Part shown: one piece after another, positions 23,106 through 36,226 of the stretch | How positions within the stretch are numbered: the first letter of the stretch is position 1 | How the letters are laid out: each line of letters begins with the position of its first letter | Assembly (NCBI GenBank): GCA_002189035.1 | Contig: NEEC01000025.1 | Coordinates: 62,001-126,000, forward strand | Source of the DNA: Utricularia gibba | Lineage: Eukaryota; Streptophyta; Magnoliopsida; Lamiales; Lentibulariaceae | Direction of reading: 5' to 3' | DNA: 64,000 nucleotides | Program-made: the position numbers and the translations under genes | Notes under the pieces: generated by a model | Database searches by the model: none | Seen by the model: only the letters and a program-made list of their open reading frames with translations | What the model was told of the DNA's origin: nothing

Positions 23106-24230
23106 CAGTCGGTGTAGCAGGTTTGCTCTATTGTTATTATCATTCACTCTTATGATAAAACTATACCTGTTCCCATGCATTATTCGGATAGTCGTAACAT
23201 GGCAACCCACAGGCAGTTTTGTAGATTATTGCTCTTTGACCGGTTGGTGTCTATCCTCCAAATCCCCGCCGGTCTATTCACCCGGTTGGATCAGGTTATT
23301 TTCTTTTTTCTTTTTTTCAAGTAGCAATAAAAAATATAAAAATATTTATTTAGAAGGAGGAAAAATGAAAGAAAATTGTGGAAAAAAAAAGTAGCTAAAC
23401 CCATGCGTGTGCCGTGGCCTCCGGACACGCGCCGGTGACGTGTCTCTAGAACATCAGTTTGTCATGTTCCGGAGATCGCTTGGCGTATGAAGGAACAGCC
23501 GGAATGGACTGACCGTCCTCGACGTTGATTGGAAAAAATGAATTACGAGAGAGCTGACGTTCTCGAAGTTTCGTCGGCAAAATTAAATCAATATTTTATG
23601 CATACCGAATAAACTGTCTTTGTGGAAATAGGAGTAAATATAGAAGTTGGGACACGCCACGCAAGTGACGCTGGGTCCATTGAGTTTCCGATACGCATGG
23701 GAAATCATCCCGAGTCGGGCGCGAGAGCCCAACTGAAACCCAAATCACGACGCGTCTAGTGAATGAAATTTTGAATATTATTATTTCATTGGTCCTCATC
23801 ACGTCATTGCTCCCGAGAGTAGGGGCTTAACGGCGTCGTTTTGATTTCGATAATTTTGAGGGGAAAAAAAAATCTATACGCAAATTTTTTTTTTTGTTTT
23901 GTTTCTGGTAACACGTTTCTTGAACTGTTTTGTTGCGTTCTGATAGTTTAGAAAATCGACGTGCAAGGGAGGCGGCGTGAGGAGTCTGGTCACCTGTTTT
24001 TTCTTTCCTGGGACACTGTGGATTTACAGGCCTTGAAGCGGCCGAAGGAGTATGGAATAGAAGCTGGGAGATTGGGAGCATTGTAGGGAGCTTGGTGTCG
24101 AGCAATCTCCGTCGGCGTCGCTTCTGATGGAGGTTGTGGGTTAATGCGTGAAGTCATCGTGATTTCCTAGGCGGGAAAACTTGTGATATTCTTCGTATTT
24201 TTTTTCTTTATTTTGTTTGTGGGGTGAGAA
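23106..24230. other. Intergenic region, ERdj3B 3' flank and lipase promoter
   Basis: No coding exon is supported. The frame at 23827-24105 (-) overlaps what should be the lipase 5'UTR or promoter and has no family similarity. No RNA gene or repeat was recognised. Confidence 0.4.
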
Positions 24231-26723
24231 ATGGAAGTTCTCTGTTTCAATGCTCCGATCCCCGGAATGATGACGCAGTCATTGGCGGCTGCCGGAAATG
24301 GGGACCACCGGCTGAGTGAGAAGCCTTCGGTTTCGGCGTTGCAGCAGAGGAGTTTGCCGCTGGGGTTCAGTTTTCGTCAGCCGTTACGATCTTTGTGGCC
24401 GGTGGGAAAAAGCCCCTGTGAACCGGCGATCGCGGTGGATGACACTGTGTCGGTTAATAAAAGAGAGGATTCGGGAGGTCCGGAAGAGGACAAAAGGAAT
24501 GATACTTGGGTTTTAAAGATTTTGCGCGTCAACTCAATCTGGACAGGGGAAGGAAAAACCGGCGATCCGGTTGAAAGACAGGCGGTGGGTTCGGATGAAG
24601 ACGATCGGAATTGTGGATCGGGGAATGGGGCATGCGAGGGATGCGCCGTTGATGACGATGACGAAAAATTTGTTTTTGATCGAGATTCGTTCTCGAAGCT
24701 CCTGAATAAAGTGCCCTTTGACGAAGCTGTATTATACGCTAAAATGGCGTATTTGGGAAATCTGGCTTATTCAATCTCCGATATCAAGGTCTGTATTCGT
24801 TTTCCTTTGATGAAATTTCAGATCTCGCTTGATCATGGTGATGAACTCACGTTTCGTTTTCTTTTGCTCTAACTTTGAATCAGCCCAAGAATCTACAGAA
24901 GTATCATGGACTCCGATTTGTCACTTCGTCTTTCGAGAAGACAGAACAGGTCTTGAAGGCTGAAAAAGAGAAATCACCCCCTGAAGAACCTCAAAAAGAT
25001 GCAAAGGAAGCAGCTGAATCTCTTGATGATTCACACAAACAGATTGCTAACCGGATCAGCGCTTCATTTGCTTACCAAATTGCTGCTTCGGCTGCGTCAT
25101 ATATGCATTCACATACAAAAACCATTCTTCGTTCCAAATCGATGAAGTCGATGCCGAAAGGAGATTTAGCTGGAGGGAGCAATGAAATGAAGGATACTAT
25201 CGATCTGCTTAATCGGGATATGGCGTCGTTAATGGCGACAGATTCAGTCACTGCAGTCGTTGCTGCCAAGGAGGAGGTAAAACAAGCTGTTGCAGATGAT
25301 CTGAACTCAACTCGAACCTCACCTTGTGATTGGTTTATCTGTGATGATTCTCGAGCCGCCACGAGATTCTTTGTGATACAGGTTGAACTCGTGGCAAAAT
25401 AATCGATTTCTGCAATTCCTCACTGTATGATTTTTGTTGTTCCATTTTCATCAAGTTGGATTGATGTTTCCTGTTCAGGGTTCTGAGTCTTTGGCTTCAT
25501 GGCAAGCAAATCTACTCTTTGAGCCTATCAAGTTTGAGGTGCAGAGACGCTCACTTTCCCTTCAATGCCTTCTGTTGTCAGCTTCCTGTGTTCACAATGC
25601 TCATTCCTTTGTTTTCAGTATGTGTTGGTTTAGAAAAACAGAGAGCTGATCACCATTTTTGTTACAGGGACTTGATGTTCTGGTTCATAGAGGTATATAT
25701 GAGGCTGCAAAGGGGATCTACGAGCAGATGCTGCCTGAAGTTGAAGCGCACCTCAAGGCGCATGGGAAGCATGCCAAATTCCGGTTCACCGGCCACTCTC
25801 TTGGTGGAAGTTTATCGCTGGTCATAAATCTCATGCTGCTGATAAGAGGTGTAGTACCGCATTCTTCTCTGCTTCCTGTGATAACCTTTGGCTCCCCATC
25901 GATCATGTGTGGGGGAGATCACCTTCTCCGCAGTCTCGGGTTGCCTCGAGATCACGTCCGGTCGATCGTGATGCACCGGGACATTGTTCCACGGGCTTTC
26001 TCTTGCCACTATCCCAGACATGTTGCAGAGTTTCTCAAGGCTGTGAATGGGAACTTCCGCAGCCTCCCATGTCTCAATAACCAGGTCTTCTTCTTCATCC
26101 TCTCTTGTTGCTCTGTGTCTGTACTCACTTTTGCCTTGAAACTCATTGGAATGTTTGACTGGCAGAAGCTTCTATACGCCCCAATCGGCCAACTCCTGAT
26201 TCTTCAGCCGGATAACAGAGTTTCCCCGAACCACGAGCTCCTCCCTTCAGGCAGAGGCTTGTATCTCTTGAGCTCCGATCATTTGGATGCTCCCAAGGCG
26301 GAGAAGATGGTCCGCGCCGCTGAGTCTGTATTCCTGAACTCTCCCCACCCTCTGGAGATACTCAGCGATCGTTCTGCGTACGGCTCCGGGGGAACCATCC
26401 ACAGAGATCACGATATAAAATCGTACCTGAAGACGGTCCGAAACGAGCTCAAGGGAAGACGAAAATCCAGGAAAGAGCGTCGTGGGAAGCTATGGTGGCC
26501 GGTGGTCACCATCCGTAACGGCATCACGATGGGCAGCAGATCGGCGATGATGGCGGCGAGCATGATGAGCCGCAGCCAGGTGAACTTGTGGATCATCATA
26601 AGAAGCGGCGGGGAGACGTTGAGAAGGTTCGTCGCCTCACAGCGCCTGCATTTGCTTTTGGTGTTCTTCTTCCCTGCCAGAGTGCTCGTTGTTAGTGTGC
26701 AGCAGTTGGTCAACGTCCTCTGA
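24231..26723 (+). CDS. Class 3 lipase of the plastid PLIP group
   Basis: Five exons (24231-24788, 24884-25381, 25479-25538, 25668-26084, 26166-26723) give 696 residues. The N-terminus ([14 protein letters not shown]...) is long, poorly ordered and consistent with a transit peptide. A conserved segment [29 protein letters not shown] precedes the alpha/beta hydrolase domain. The nucleophile elbow GHSLGGS puts Ser at about 416; HRDIVPRAF supplies Asp at about 477; [10 protein letters not shown] supplies His at about 534. PLIP1-3 are plastid phospholipases A1 that release polyunsaturated acyl groups from thylakoid lipids for oil or jasmonate synthesis. The adjacency to ERdj3B matches the Arabidopsis order I recall (At3g62600, At3g62590 = PLIP3), which favours PLIP3 orthology. 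Confidence 0.92.
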
Positions 26724-27275
26724 GAAAAAAACCACAGTACAGTGCTCACAGTTCTTGCGCCGGGACACTTGTTCGCCGTGTCGGATGGTTCCTCGTGGAC
26801 ACGGCGATATCATGCCCTATAATTAATTTTATTATAAAACATAAATAAATTTTTTATTTCAAAAATTTAGAATTATTTAAAGAAAAAGAGAAGTAATTTC
26901 TATTTTTTTTAGAAATATTTTTCAAAAATTACATGAAGGAATTCAAAATAAATAACACAAAAAACAGTTGGTAGTTGAGAATTTATTGATGTAGGAGAGG
27001 GTGAATTAGGGTTAAAAAGGACAAAGACGACGAGGATGAACAACGGCCGTTGGATCACTAGTGCGACGTGGGCCATTTTCATGACATTGGGTTTATTATA
27101 TGAGCCTTTTAGTTGGGCCGACCAGCTGTCGTATGACAAAAGATGCAAGCGTGTGAGGGACAGGCTGAAGGAGGAAGGGAGTCGCGGTCGGGAGAAAGAT
27201 CCCGCAGAACGGCATTCCTAGGGAAAGTATTTCAGTTCAGATCGAGCGGAGTCTTACTTAGGATTCCATCGAAAG
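26724..27275. other. Intergenic region, lipase 3' flank and SAR1 promoter/5'UTR
   Basis: AT-rich first half, then a GC-richer part with GACGTGGGCC near 27062 and a probable SAR1 5'UTR. The small frames here have no family similarity. Confidence 0.4.
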
Positions 27276-28440
27276 ATGTTTCTGGTAGATTGGTTTTACG
27301 GCGTGTTAGCGTCTCTTGGATTGTGGCAGAAAGAGGCGAAGATCTTGTTCCTCGGCCTCGATAATGCGGGAAAGACCACGCTGTTGCATATGCTCAAGGA
27401 CGAGGTTGATATTCTTTGATTTCTTTTATGGTCAGGTGTGGATCTTGTCGAGTTTATTGGATCGGGGGGTTTTTTTTTTTGGTGCAGAGATTGGTGCAGC
27501 ATCAGCCGACGCAGTACCCGACCTCGGAAGAATTGAGTATCGGAAAGATTAAGTTCAAGGCGTTTGATTTGGGAGGCCATCAAATCGCTCGCAGGGTTTG
27601 GAAGGATTACTACGCTAAGGTTGATTTATTTTGTTTTTATAACTCTGGTTTTCATTTGTGTATTATCTTTCATGCTTTGATCAATGAAAAGCTGCACGTA
27701 TGATCCATTTCTCTTTGTAGTTAGGCTTTTCAGAGATTGTGAATGCCCACTTTTTTCTTCGGACTGAAAATCCAGAGAAATCTTTAGTTCTCACAATGGA
27801 CATGTAAATGTACTAAATTTGGGACGGATATGCATCTATGTTGATATGTAAAAACGCACATGTTTTTAGGATTGAAGGACTTGTGAGTTTTGTGAAGATA
27901 ACCGGCTGCTCATGAAGCATGTGCATCTGTGAACTTCATGGCTGCAATGGCTGTTTACTTCATCTTGTTTTGAACTGACGTACCCCATTATGAATGCAGA
28001 AGTTCTTAGATACAAAATTTGGATTGTAGCCTTGGGGTGGTCATTCACGGTTTTTATTTTCCGCGTTTCGTGTGACTTCTTCTTGTTATTTCTTAACACA
28101 TATGGAATCTCGGATGCAGGTTGATGCTGTAGTTTACCTTGTGGATGCAAATGACAGGGAGCGATTCGCAGAATCAAAGAAGGAATTAGATGCACTACTC
28201 TCCGATGAGGCCCTCAACAGCGTCCCTTTTCTCATCCTAGGAAACAAGATCGATATACCATATGCTGCCTCTGAAGATGAGCTGCGGTTTCACCTTGGCC
28301 TGACCGATGTAACCACCGGGAAGAGGAAGGTGAACCTCACGGATTCTAATGTGCGTCCTATTGAGGTTTTCATGTGCAGTATCGTGCGCAAAATGGGCTA
28401 TGGGGATGGTTTTAAATGGATGTCCCAATACATCAAGTAG
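27276..28440 (+). CDS. SAR1: SAR1 small GTPase (COPII coat assembly)
   Basis: Three exons (27276-27404, 27488-27619, 28120-28440) close in frame to 193 residues, the normal SAR1 length. The N-terminal amphipathic segment [21 protein letters not shown], used for membrane insertion, is intact. GTP-binding motifs: P-loop GLDNAGKTT, switch [10 protein letters not shown], switch [18 protein letters not shown], and a C-terminal [24 protein letters not shown]1 is activated by SEC12 on the ER and recruits SEC23/24 to form COPII vesicles for ER-to-Golgi transport. Intron 2 is 500 bases long and contains no other gene. Confidence 0.98.
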
Positions 28441-28974
28441 TCCTCATCGCACAGATTGGCTCTCAGGTACAATCATCTCTCCGAACAACTAGACAAGAAG
28501 ATAAAGTAGTGAAACAGATCCATTGGTTTTTGGCTCCATAGCTTTTATAAACATGTACCATTCGCCCTTCATTTTGTATCCGGATTGCTTTTTGTGCTAA
28601 ATTTCTCACTTGCAACTTGGCAACTTCATATGATGCGAACCTATTTTCTTTTTTGTGGGTTGGAATCTTTATAGCTATCCGTTTCATTAAGTCGCAGAAC
28701 GGATGGAAGGTATTGAAATCAGGTGCCCACTTTGCCTCTTTTGTTGTTTCAGAAGATGAAGATTGCCAAAGATGAGCTTCTAGTTAGCGTCTCAATGAAG
28801 ATGGAAGGTTAGGATGTTGATACCTCATCTTCTTTAACTAATCTCATTCCCATCTTCTCACCAAGTCGGCAGTACTATTTCTTTGAGCTGGTGAACCAAC
28901 TCTTTCAAACTCCTACTCCCCCTTGATAACTTCCTCCAACCTTCCATCACCCCCTCCCTAGATTCCTCCTTCCG
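28441..28974. other. SAR1 3' flank and DUF4228 promoter
   Basis: Contains the SAR1 3'UTR and the upstream region of the DUF4228 gene. No additional gene, repeat or RNA was recognised. Confidence 0.4.
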
Positions 28975-29529
28975 ATGGGTAACTCTCACCCCTCCGGCAA
29001 GGTGATCCTCTCCGATGGTGGAGTTTTCACCTACGTCGAGCCTATCACGGCGGCAGAGCTGATGCTGGAGTACCCACATCACATGGTGGTGGAATTGGAT
29101 CGCGAGTTCATCTCCAGGGGGCGACGCCCCACCCCCCTGCCGGCTGATCGGAAACTGAACCCAAAGAAACTGTATCTCATGCTTCCGATCAGGAAAGGGA
29201 AGGCGGCAAAGCCAACTCCGGAAGTAGCTCGGAAGCTGCTCGCCGGGATAAGATCCACGTCGAGATCCCACCTCCTTTCTTCCTTCACCGGCATTGTCCC
29301 CTTTTTGGCCAGGATTCGTCCGGCAGCAGCAGGAGGGGCGACGCCCGGCGTCTTGGAGAGCAAGTGCTCGCCGGAATCCAATGACTCGGACGACGACGCA
29401 GACGTGCAGCCGGAGATCTTGAGCCCGCAGCTTTCAGCGAGAGGGTGGAAGCCCAGTTTAGATACCATCATGGAGACGATGACGGCGACGGGGCTGAAGT
29501 CGACAAGTGACCATTGGATCAGATACTGA
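28975..29529 (+). CDS. DUF4228 (PADRE) domain protein
   Basis: Single exon, 184 residues. It starts MGNSHPSGKVILSDGGVFTYVEPITAAELMLEYPHH, the typical PADRE opening. MGNS is a possible N-myristoylation site that would tether the protein to membranes. The domain continues with MVVELDREFISRGRRPTPLPADRKLNPKKLYLMLP, matching the L-x-x-x-x-LxPxxxYxLLP pattern. An acidic DSDDDADV stretch precedes a C-terminal SARGWKPSLDTIMET block that is common in the family. PADRE genes are often induced by pathogens and abiotic stress; molecular function is not known. A minus-strand frame over the same bases is a shadow. Confidence 0.88.
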   Translation: MGNSHPSGKVILSDGGVFTYVEPITAAELMLEYPHHMVVELDREFISRGRRPTPLPADRKLNPKKLYLMLPIRKGKAAKPTPEVARKLLAGIRSTSRSHLLSSFTGIVPFLARIRPAAAGGATPGVLESKCSPESNDSDDDADVQPEILSPQLSARGWKPSLDTIMETMTATGLKSTSDHWIRY

Positions 29530-29820
29530 ATAAGAATGGACACGTCATCATCCATCCGCTGTGCCGCAACCGCGATTACACGCCACGCGCTCAGAATCCG
29601 TGATGGAGTCTCTCAATCCTGTCCGTACAACGCAGCTGTTGAGATATCTGCTTCAATTTGTTGTCTTATGTCGTGTAAGAATACGAGGGCAAGCGCCCAC
29701 ATCCTGTGCATTTAAAAAAGGCAATACGTATTTTAGTTTTGGCAACAAAAAGGCAAAAAACATAGCCACAAAATAGTTAAGTATGCAGCAGCAGGCTAAG
29801 CAGGGCAAGATTGCTGGTTT

Positions 29821-32800
29821 CTAGTGCTGTTTTAAAAGTAATCTGGCTCTGGATTGCAGTTTGTCCAAGAGGCAGTGATGGGGGCCGGTGAACGCCGTGC
29901 TCATCAACTCTTTGATGATGGATGATGCTTCGGTTTCCCAGCTCTGTGCAGATTTCGCAGCTGCTGCCTTTTTGCCATAGCTGGATTCAAACTCATGTGA
30001 CTTGTCTGCAGCTCTACTGAGTACTGCATTGGGAAGTCCTAGAAATTGTTGGAAAGCTTGAGATGCTTAGCGAAGTAGACAGAGTTGAGATTGAATTCCA
30101 AGAAGATGCTGCAGAGCTGATTTGTTGGTTGTGACTCACCGGCTAGGCGAGCGACATTGATACCGTAGCTTTTGGGGCATGATCCTGGCGTCAATTTGTA
30201 GAGGAAGATTACTTCCTCCTGGCCTGCAGCTCCTGCTCCGACATGGCAAGCCATGTGCCAGAGAGAGACCTGTGTGACTAAGGAATCAGCGGCAACAAAG
30301 CTCAATTCAACACCATTAGCCTGTTTCTTTTATCTTATGTTGCGCATTAAGGTGTACAGAGTCCTTGATTTGTCTCCTAAGAGAGACAGAGAGAGCGTTG
30401 TACCTTGGTGTCCTTCTGGAAGTCATCAGCCAGACGGTGATAATGTGTGGAAAACATTCCTAGACATTGTACATTGACCAAGAGATGCTCGAGAACAGCG
30501 GCGCTGGAGAAGAGACAAGGTGTGAACTTGGGAAGAAAAATTTACTTGACATCAAATGACATGTAAAGCAGTGGTTTCCATCAGCTGTGGAATATCTGGT
30601 TATAAGTCCAATGACAAGTAGCACATACGCAATCGCTTGACCATCTGATGTTGATGTTCCTCGGCCCAGCTCATCCAAAGCAACAAGAGAACGGCAGGTT
30701 GCAGCATTCTACAGTATTGAGAGGACACTGATGAGTATGTGGGAAACTAATGCTTGTTATCAGCTTATTTCATTGAGCTGAAACATATCAACAGTTACCA
30801 GCATTGAAGCAGTTTCCAGGAGCTCTGTGAGGAATGTGCTTTGGTTAGACATGATCTGGTCCTTGGCACCCATCCGGACGAATATGCGATCAACAGGGGA
30901 CAATACAAAACTCTCTGCTGGTACATCTGCTCCTATCTGAAAATAAGGAGAGTTGGTCTGCATCGTATAACAAATGTTTATTTGTTGATTTTAAAAAGTC
31001 CCAGGGCTGACCTGAGCCAGAATCACAGCTAAGCAAACTTGGCGCAGAAGAGTAGACTTCCCACCCATATTGGGACCAGTAAGAAGCATGAAGCTTGCAT
31101 TATCAGAACCACCGAGTGTGACATCATTGGTCACAAAGGCACCTTCTCTCAGATGATCACTTCTCAGAATGGGATGTCCCAAGCTTCTGGCGCAGATGCC
31201 TGGAGCACCACCCGGACCCTGTGGAGATATCACAGGACGACAAGTTTTCCCTTCGTAGTATTCACTGGCGACTGATAAGCTGATCAAGACATCTAGTTCT
31301 GAAATCAAGGTTCAAGTGTTAGGGGCAATATCAACAATGTTATCTCAATTAAATGAAGGAAATCACAATCTAGCAAATAAAATGAACACAGTTCTATATG
31401 AATTCATGACAGGCTTTTCACACTTGCATGGACCTTTTTCTCCAAAGAAAAAGTCAGTACCTGCCACGGTGGCTACCAGTTGTCTCCATTTCCTATGATT
31501 CTCACAGAACTTCTCAACCAATCGTTGCAGAATGCTTTTCAATGTTGAGTCTCTGTCAGACTCAGCGCGAGAAAGCTCTCCAACCAACTCTCGAATTTTT
31601 GGAGTCCAGTACCTAAAGAAACCCTGCATAAAAAGGGAAAAAAAACAATTACAGTTGATAAACATATTTCTTCTCATGAGCAATACACACACGCACACCT
31701 GTAAGTTAATGGGTCAGGCAGAATTCTAAATTACCTTCTTGGATGATCGTAACTCATATTCCTTTGGAACTCGTTGTGATAGGATCTCTGGCACTTCCAA
31801 AAGGTAGGTGTCCTTCCCAACCGTTACAAAGGAAATCTAAGGAACATCCATCTTAAAATAGTTAGAAATTACGTATAAGATCGTAAACCAGAACCACTAG
31901 AAAGTGCATACAGTTGAATCCCCAAGTATCTTCCTCTGTTCTTTCAAATGCTTTCCAAGTTCAGACTCAATATCTCTCAGTTGTTGGGATGCAGCATCTG
32001 CTGCCTCTCGCGGTATTATACGTCCTGAATGATTTGCTTCTTCCCAGTCAAAGGCATCCTTGAAGTGCCTTAGAAGTGAGCTAACATCGGGCATACCCGT
32101 ACCTAGAAGCAAGCTTTTCTTGTAAGCTAACAAACTGTAGAAGATGAGGCTTTGAAAACCTCAGCTCAATTATTTGCAAGATCGGGCATACCAGGTGTTA
32201 ACAGATGATACAACAGTCTAGACTCCATTTTATCTGAATTGGTTACAAATGAAGCACATGCATGGGTTATCAACTCGCACCCACGTAGAACTGCGATGAA
32301 TTCTTGAAGTTGCTTTTTTGCTGCATCCTCATACAGAACAACCTTACCAGCGTTTCTGCCATTTCCATCACTGTGCACAAACAAAAGACCAACAGACTTA
32401 GTAAATGGAAAGTTCTCCTTTCTGTAACTCAGACTTTCAATTCACCTGAAAGCAAAAACACGTGCAAGTAGGCGTTCCATATCAGGGAGCTTGGATAATT
32501 CCTTTCTAAATTCCGGAACATGTAGGTTTACCTTATAAGATGAAGAAGCTAGTTAGCACTTCATTGCAGTATGTACAGGAGCCAATCCAGGGTATAAGTT
32601 GGAATACAAACCAACAAGACGCAAAAAAAAAAAAAAAAAAAAAGAACACAGGAGTATCACAACCTTTAATTCTGCTATAGCATCCTGGCGTTCTTTAATT
32701 GAATTCAGGTGATGCAAGGGTCTGGCAAGCCATTTTCTCAATAACCTTTTACCAAAGGCAGTGGTGCAATGGCTCATTTGAGCATATAAAGTACTGCAGG

Positions 32801-35800
32801 ATGGTATTTTTTAATTTCTCGACAATCATAAACTAATATAAGCGCAATAAGTGGAACAATAAAAGTGGTAAAAGTCCTACCCAGAAGTATCGCCATTTCC
32901 ATTTTCAAATATTTCAAGGTTTTCTAATGCTGATGCATCAAGAATCATATGTGGTTTTTCAGCAATCACTCCAAAACCAGAACATGGGAGCAACTCAAAA
33001 CTTGCAAATTTGAGAAGAGTTTCATCTAATAAAGCCTCTCTGAGATAAAAAAGAGCACCACCGAGAGCTGAGAGTGCTTCCATTCCATCATCACCCAAAC
33101 TCAGAAGTTTGGACAAGGCATCAGGGAGGCACTTGGTCATATCATCAGTCACGTCACTAGACTGATAAAATTTTGTAACTTCAGAGATAGTTTTCTCGGC
33201 ATTCCAAAACTCAGTTAAAGGAACCAACTCGTTTATAAGAGGACTTCTTGTATGCCTAGACAAAGCCTTCTCAGTCTCCGAACAAAGCAGTTTTGCAGGC
33301 TTTATAATCTCTACTGGCCTCATTTCAGACAATAAGGAGCATAATGAACTGCAATCTGCATCATCTTGAAACTGTTTTAACCCATAAAGAAATAGAAAAG
33401 TTGAAAAGTATGAAGTGAAATCAACAATTCAACAGAAGAAACTAAACAAAAATATATGTATATAGAGGGATAAACCATGCATTCAACTTCCAACTTTCTC
33501 TGCCATAGGACTAGTACAGACGAATGAAAGCATCCCAAATATCACGTAAAAAAATGAATTAAGTGACCCCTCACAAAGAAACAAGTAATGATTCACGCTT
33601 CAATGCAGCAATATTAGCTGACTCTTACAGATGACACACATCTAGACCATAAAATGGGGAATTTTAAAAAAGCACTAGCAATATAATTCAAGAAAATATT
33701 TGGAAAAAAGCAGAATATCCATAAGATATAAAGCTTTCCTACGCATTAATTGTGATATCAAACCTGTCCCAGAACAATTTTGCTGGTTGAAGCATCAATT
33801 ACACATACACCAAAAGTGTGACACCCTGACTGGTTTGCTGAAATTTGGCATCTTTCACAAATAGCCATCAGATAAGAAGCATCTGGGTTAGAGGACATAA
33901 ATTCTCCATCTGTTATTGTTCCCTTTGTGATCACAGCACAGACCTCACGTTTGACAACCTGGAAGAACAAAATCATTTTTATTTAGCATAAGGACCAGCA
34001 ATAAAGAAAAAACGAGACAGTAAGAAGATAAAAGTCTGTGATAAAGGACCTTATCTTTAGAACCCTTTTCCCGCCGACGCAGCTCAAGCTGTTCAGGAGT
34101 CTCAGTTTGCTCCACAACAAGAATTCTGTAACCCTGTCATTTCAATAACGTCTTTCAAATATAGGATTCAAAGAGACTTACTGAGAATACAGGACAACAC
34201 TTTCAAAAACAGTTAACAATATAACCTTTCTTGCTAGCTTGTCAACATTCATTGAGAAGTTCTTTTCAGGAAAACCACAATGTGGCTGATCTCCCTGTAA
34301 AAAGTTAAAAAGGACCTCAGATTATAAACTAATAGGGAAGCACCAACTAAGATGCACAAACTAAGTAGAACAAGTATAACTAGCTTCCTTCTCTGCGCTG
34401 TACCTTCATGTACTGCAAACCAAGTTCTTTTGCACCAACGTGTGCATCCATTTCAAAAAGCTCATAAAACTTCCCCATCTGTTCCATAAGAAAGTATTAA
34501 ATGATAATCTTTGATAGAAAATAGCAGGAGCTCACAACTGAGCGACACTGTACAAGAGAACTGAAATTACCTTGAAAAAGAGAATTTTGTCCATATGTTT
34601 AGATTTAAAATCCCACCATTGCCTCTGAAAAAAATCTTCCATAAAATAAACTAAATCTTCAAAAAGAGCTAAACAATGCTAAGAAAAGTCAAGTACCTGA
34701 CCGCCTGTTAATTTTTTCACGAAATCCAGGGGCAAATGAAGGGTTCTTGGGTCATAATTTTCATCCCCCGGGCGCCTTCCCTTGGCATCCTTGCGATCTC
34801 TTCATGAAAAAAATATTTCTTAGAAATAAGAAAATATACAAGCTCTCATAACAAAAACAGCCTGGGAAATGTATTTGACAGCCCAATAATAAAATTTTTG
34901 TTAGTATTCTACACGTCAAAGGAAATAGGGACAGCTTACACATTGAGAAATCGGAACTTTTCTCCAGACGCAATAAACCTCTTAGGGTCATCACCAACAA
35001 TAGGGCTATCCAAAACAGATGTTTTACCATCTACGACGAAAAATGTAATCACATTAAATTCAGTACTAAAGCATTATATACTCACACTATAAAGCAATAT
35101 GGGATAAATCACTTACTTTCACTAGTTTTTTCAGTATTTCGAATTGGCCTTTGTGCTGCTGAAGACATTTCCAAGACGTTATGTTTACTCTGTGGAGAAA
35201 GATTCCTTTTCTTATGTGCTTCTGGTGCCACCAGCTTTCCTTCGGTAACCCTTCGTTTCCTGGATTTCTTTTTAATTGTATCACTGTCGTTTTCACTCGC
35301 AGTTTCCTCCTCAAAATCCATACTGTCAGTAATATCCTCATCTTCAACTTCTTCATTCTCATCATTTTCCGCCCAATCTTCATCATCTGAGTCGTCTTCA
35401 AGTTCTTTAGGATCTTCCTCATCATCTTCCAGCGTAGAAATCTTTACAAGCCTCCGTTTCATGGTTGTCTCCTGAATCCACTCTATCTTTTCCAGGGAAA
35501 GATTCAGCTTTTCCTCTTCCTCATCATCATATTTCACCAAATGCTTCCCCAATATCTCATCATACAACTTAATGTGCCCTCCGTACCAACACTTATCCAG
35601 TGGCCAATAAACCCTGATTTTCCGACCAACTACCTCAGCCCCGTATACCTTACATGAGCTTGGTTTTTCAGCAGAAGAAGATCCCAGATTCGAACCAACA
35701 ACTAAAATGGGTTTATCAAGCTTCGGTTGTAAGGGGGACGGAGTTGCTGTTTTGGGGCTCCCGCTACACATGAGGTTTTTCTCCGCCGTCCCACCTGACG

Positions 35801-35915
35801 GCGAAGGGGAAAGAGACGGCGACGAACCCTCTTTCCTCCCAAAAAATGCCGTAATCTGTCGCTGCTGATTGACTAGCGGCGATCGCCCATTGGTCGATTT
35901 CTTCGACGACGCCAT
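29821..35915 (-). CDS. MSH6: DNA mismatch repair protein MSH6
   Basis: Twenty-one exons close in frame to 1254 residues: 35915-35117, 35030-34940, 34799-34697, 34624-34571, 34478-34404, 34294-34226, 34133-34050, 33958-33764, 33371-32881, 32793-32664, 32531-32446, 32370-32192, 32102-31912, 31836-31735, 31623-31461, 31298-31012, 30936-30799, 30708-30629, 30503-30404, 30269-30140, 30038-29821. The N-terminus has a PCNA-binding PIP box (QRQITAFFGRK, about residue 19). A Tudor domain follows (GRKIRVYWPLDKCWYGGHIK), as in plant MSH6, then an acidic linker. MutS domain I carries the mismatch-reading Phe-X-Glu in GKFYELFEMDA (about residue 355). The ATPase has Walker A TGPNMGGKST near 1015 and Walker B LVALDELGRGTSTSDG near 1090. 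With MSH2 it forms MutS-alpha, which recognises base mismatches and small loops. It is divergent from the PPR gene, 322 bases apart. Confidence 0.97.
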
Positions 35916-35998
35916 CGCGGCGTTGTTCTACAGCGGCATTCGAATGAAACCAACAACGTCTTGCAACTTGCAAGAGGTGTAGAAGTGTCACTGTGGCG

Positions 35999-36025
35999 AT
36001 TCCCGGGAAACAACAGGGCGGGAAT
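35999..36025. promoter_or_regulatory. E2F-like sites upstream of MSH6
   Basis: The palindrome TTCCCGGGAA at 36000-36009 and GGGCGGGAAT at 36016-36025 both match the E2F consensus WTTSSCSS, on one or both strands. They lie 85-110 bases upstream of the MSH6 ATG. E2F control in S phase is known for replication and mismatch-repair genes; its use here is inferred. Confidence 0.5.
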
Positions 36026-36055
36026 CCACATGTTCATATGCTTCAGAATGCAAAT

Positions 36056-36145
36056 TGGGCTAGCTCATTCCTTAAAATGGGCCACTTGCCGTAAAGGCCC
36101 ATAATTAATGGCCCATGTAAATCTAAATGGGTCAAAATAAGCCCA
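36056..36145. promoter_or_regulatory. Five TGGGCY (Site II) elements between MSH6 and the PPR gene
   Basis: TGGGCT 36056-36061, TGGGCC 36078-36083, GGCCCA 36096-36101 and 36110-36115, AGCCCA 36140-36145. The spacing is 12-25 bases. Such clusters are typical of promoters of mitochondrial-protein and proliferation genes and could serve both divergent genes. Confidence 0.55.
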
Positions 36146-36226
36146 GTGGCTAGCACTTCACCAGGCGTCTGTCTATAAGCTTGTCTTTTGACTGTTGAGT
36201 TGATGATAGAACATACTGTAGATAGA

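Noticed and set aside
29079-29555. 158-codon minus-strand frame opposite the DUF4228 gene
   Set aside because: Shadow frame; the plus-strand protein has clear family motifs and the minus one has none.
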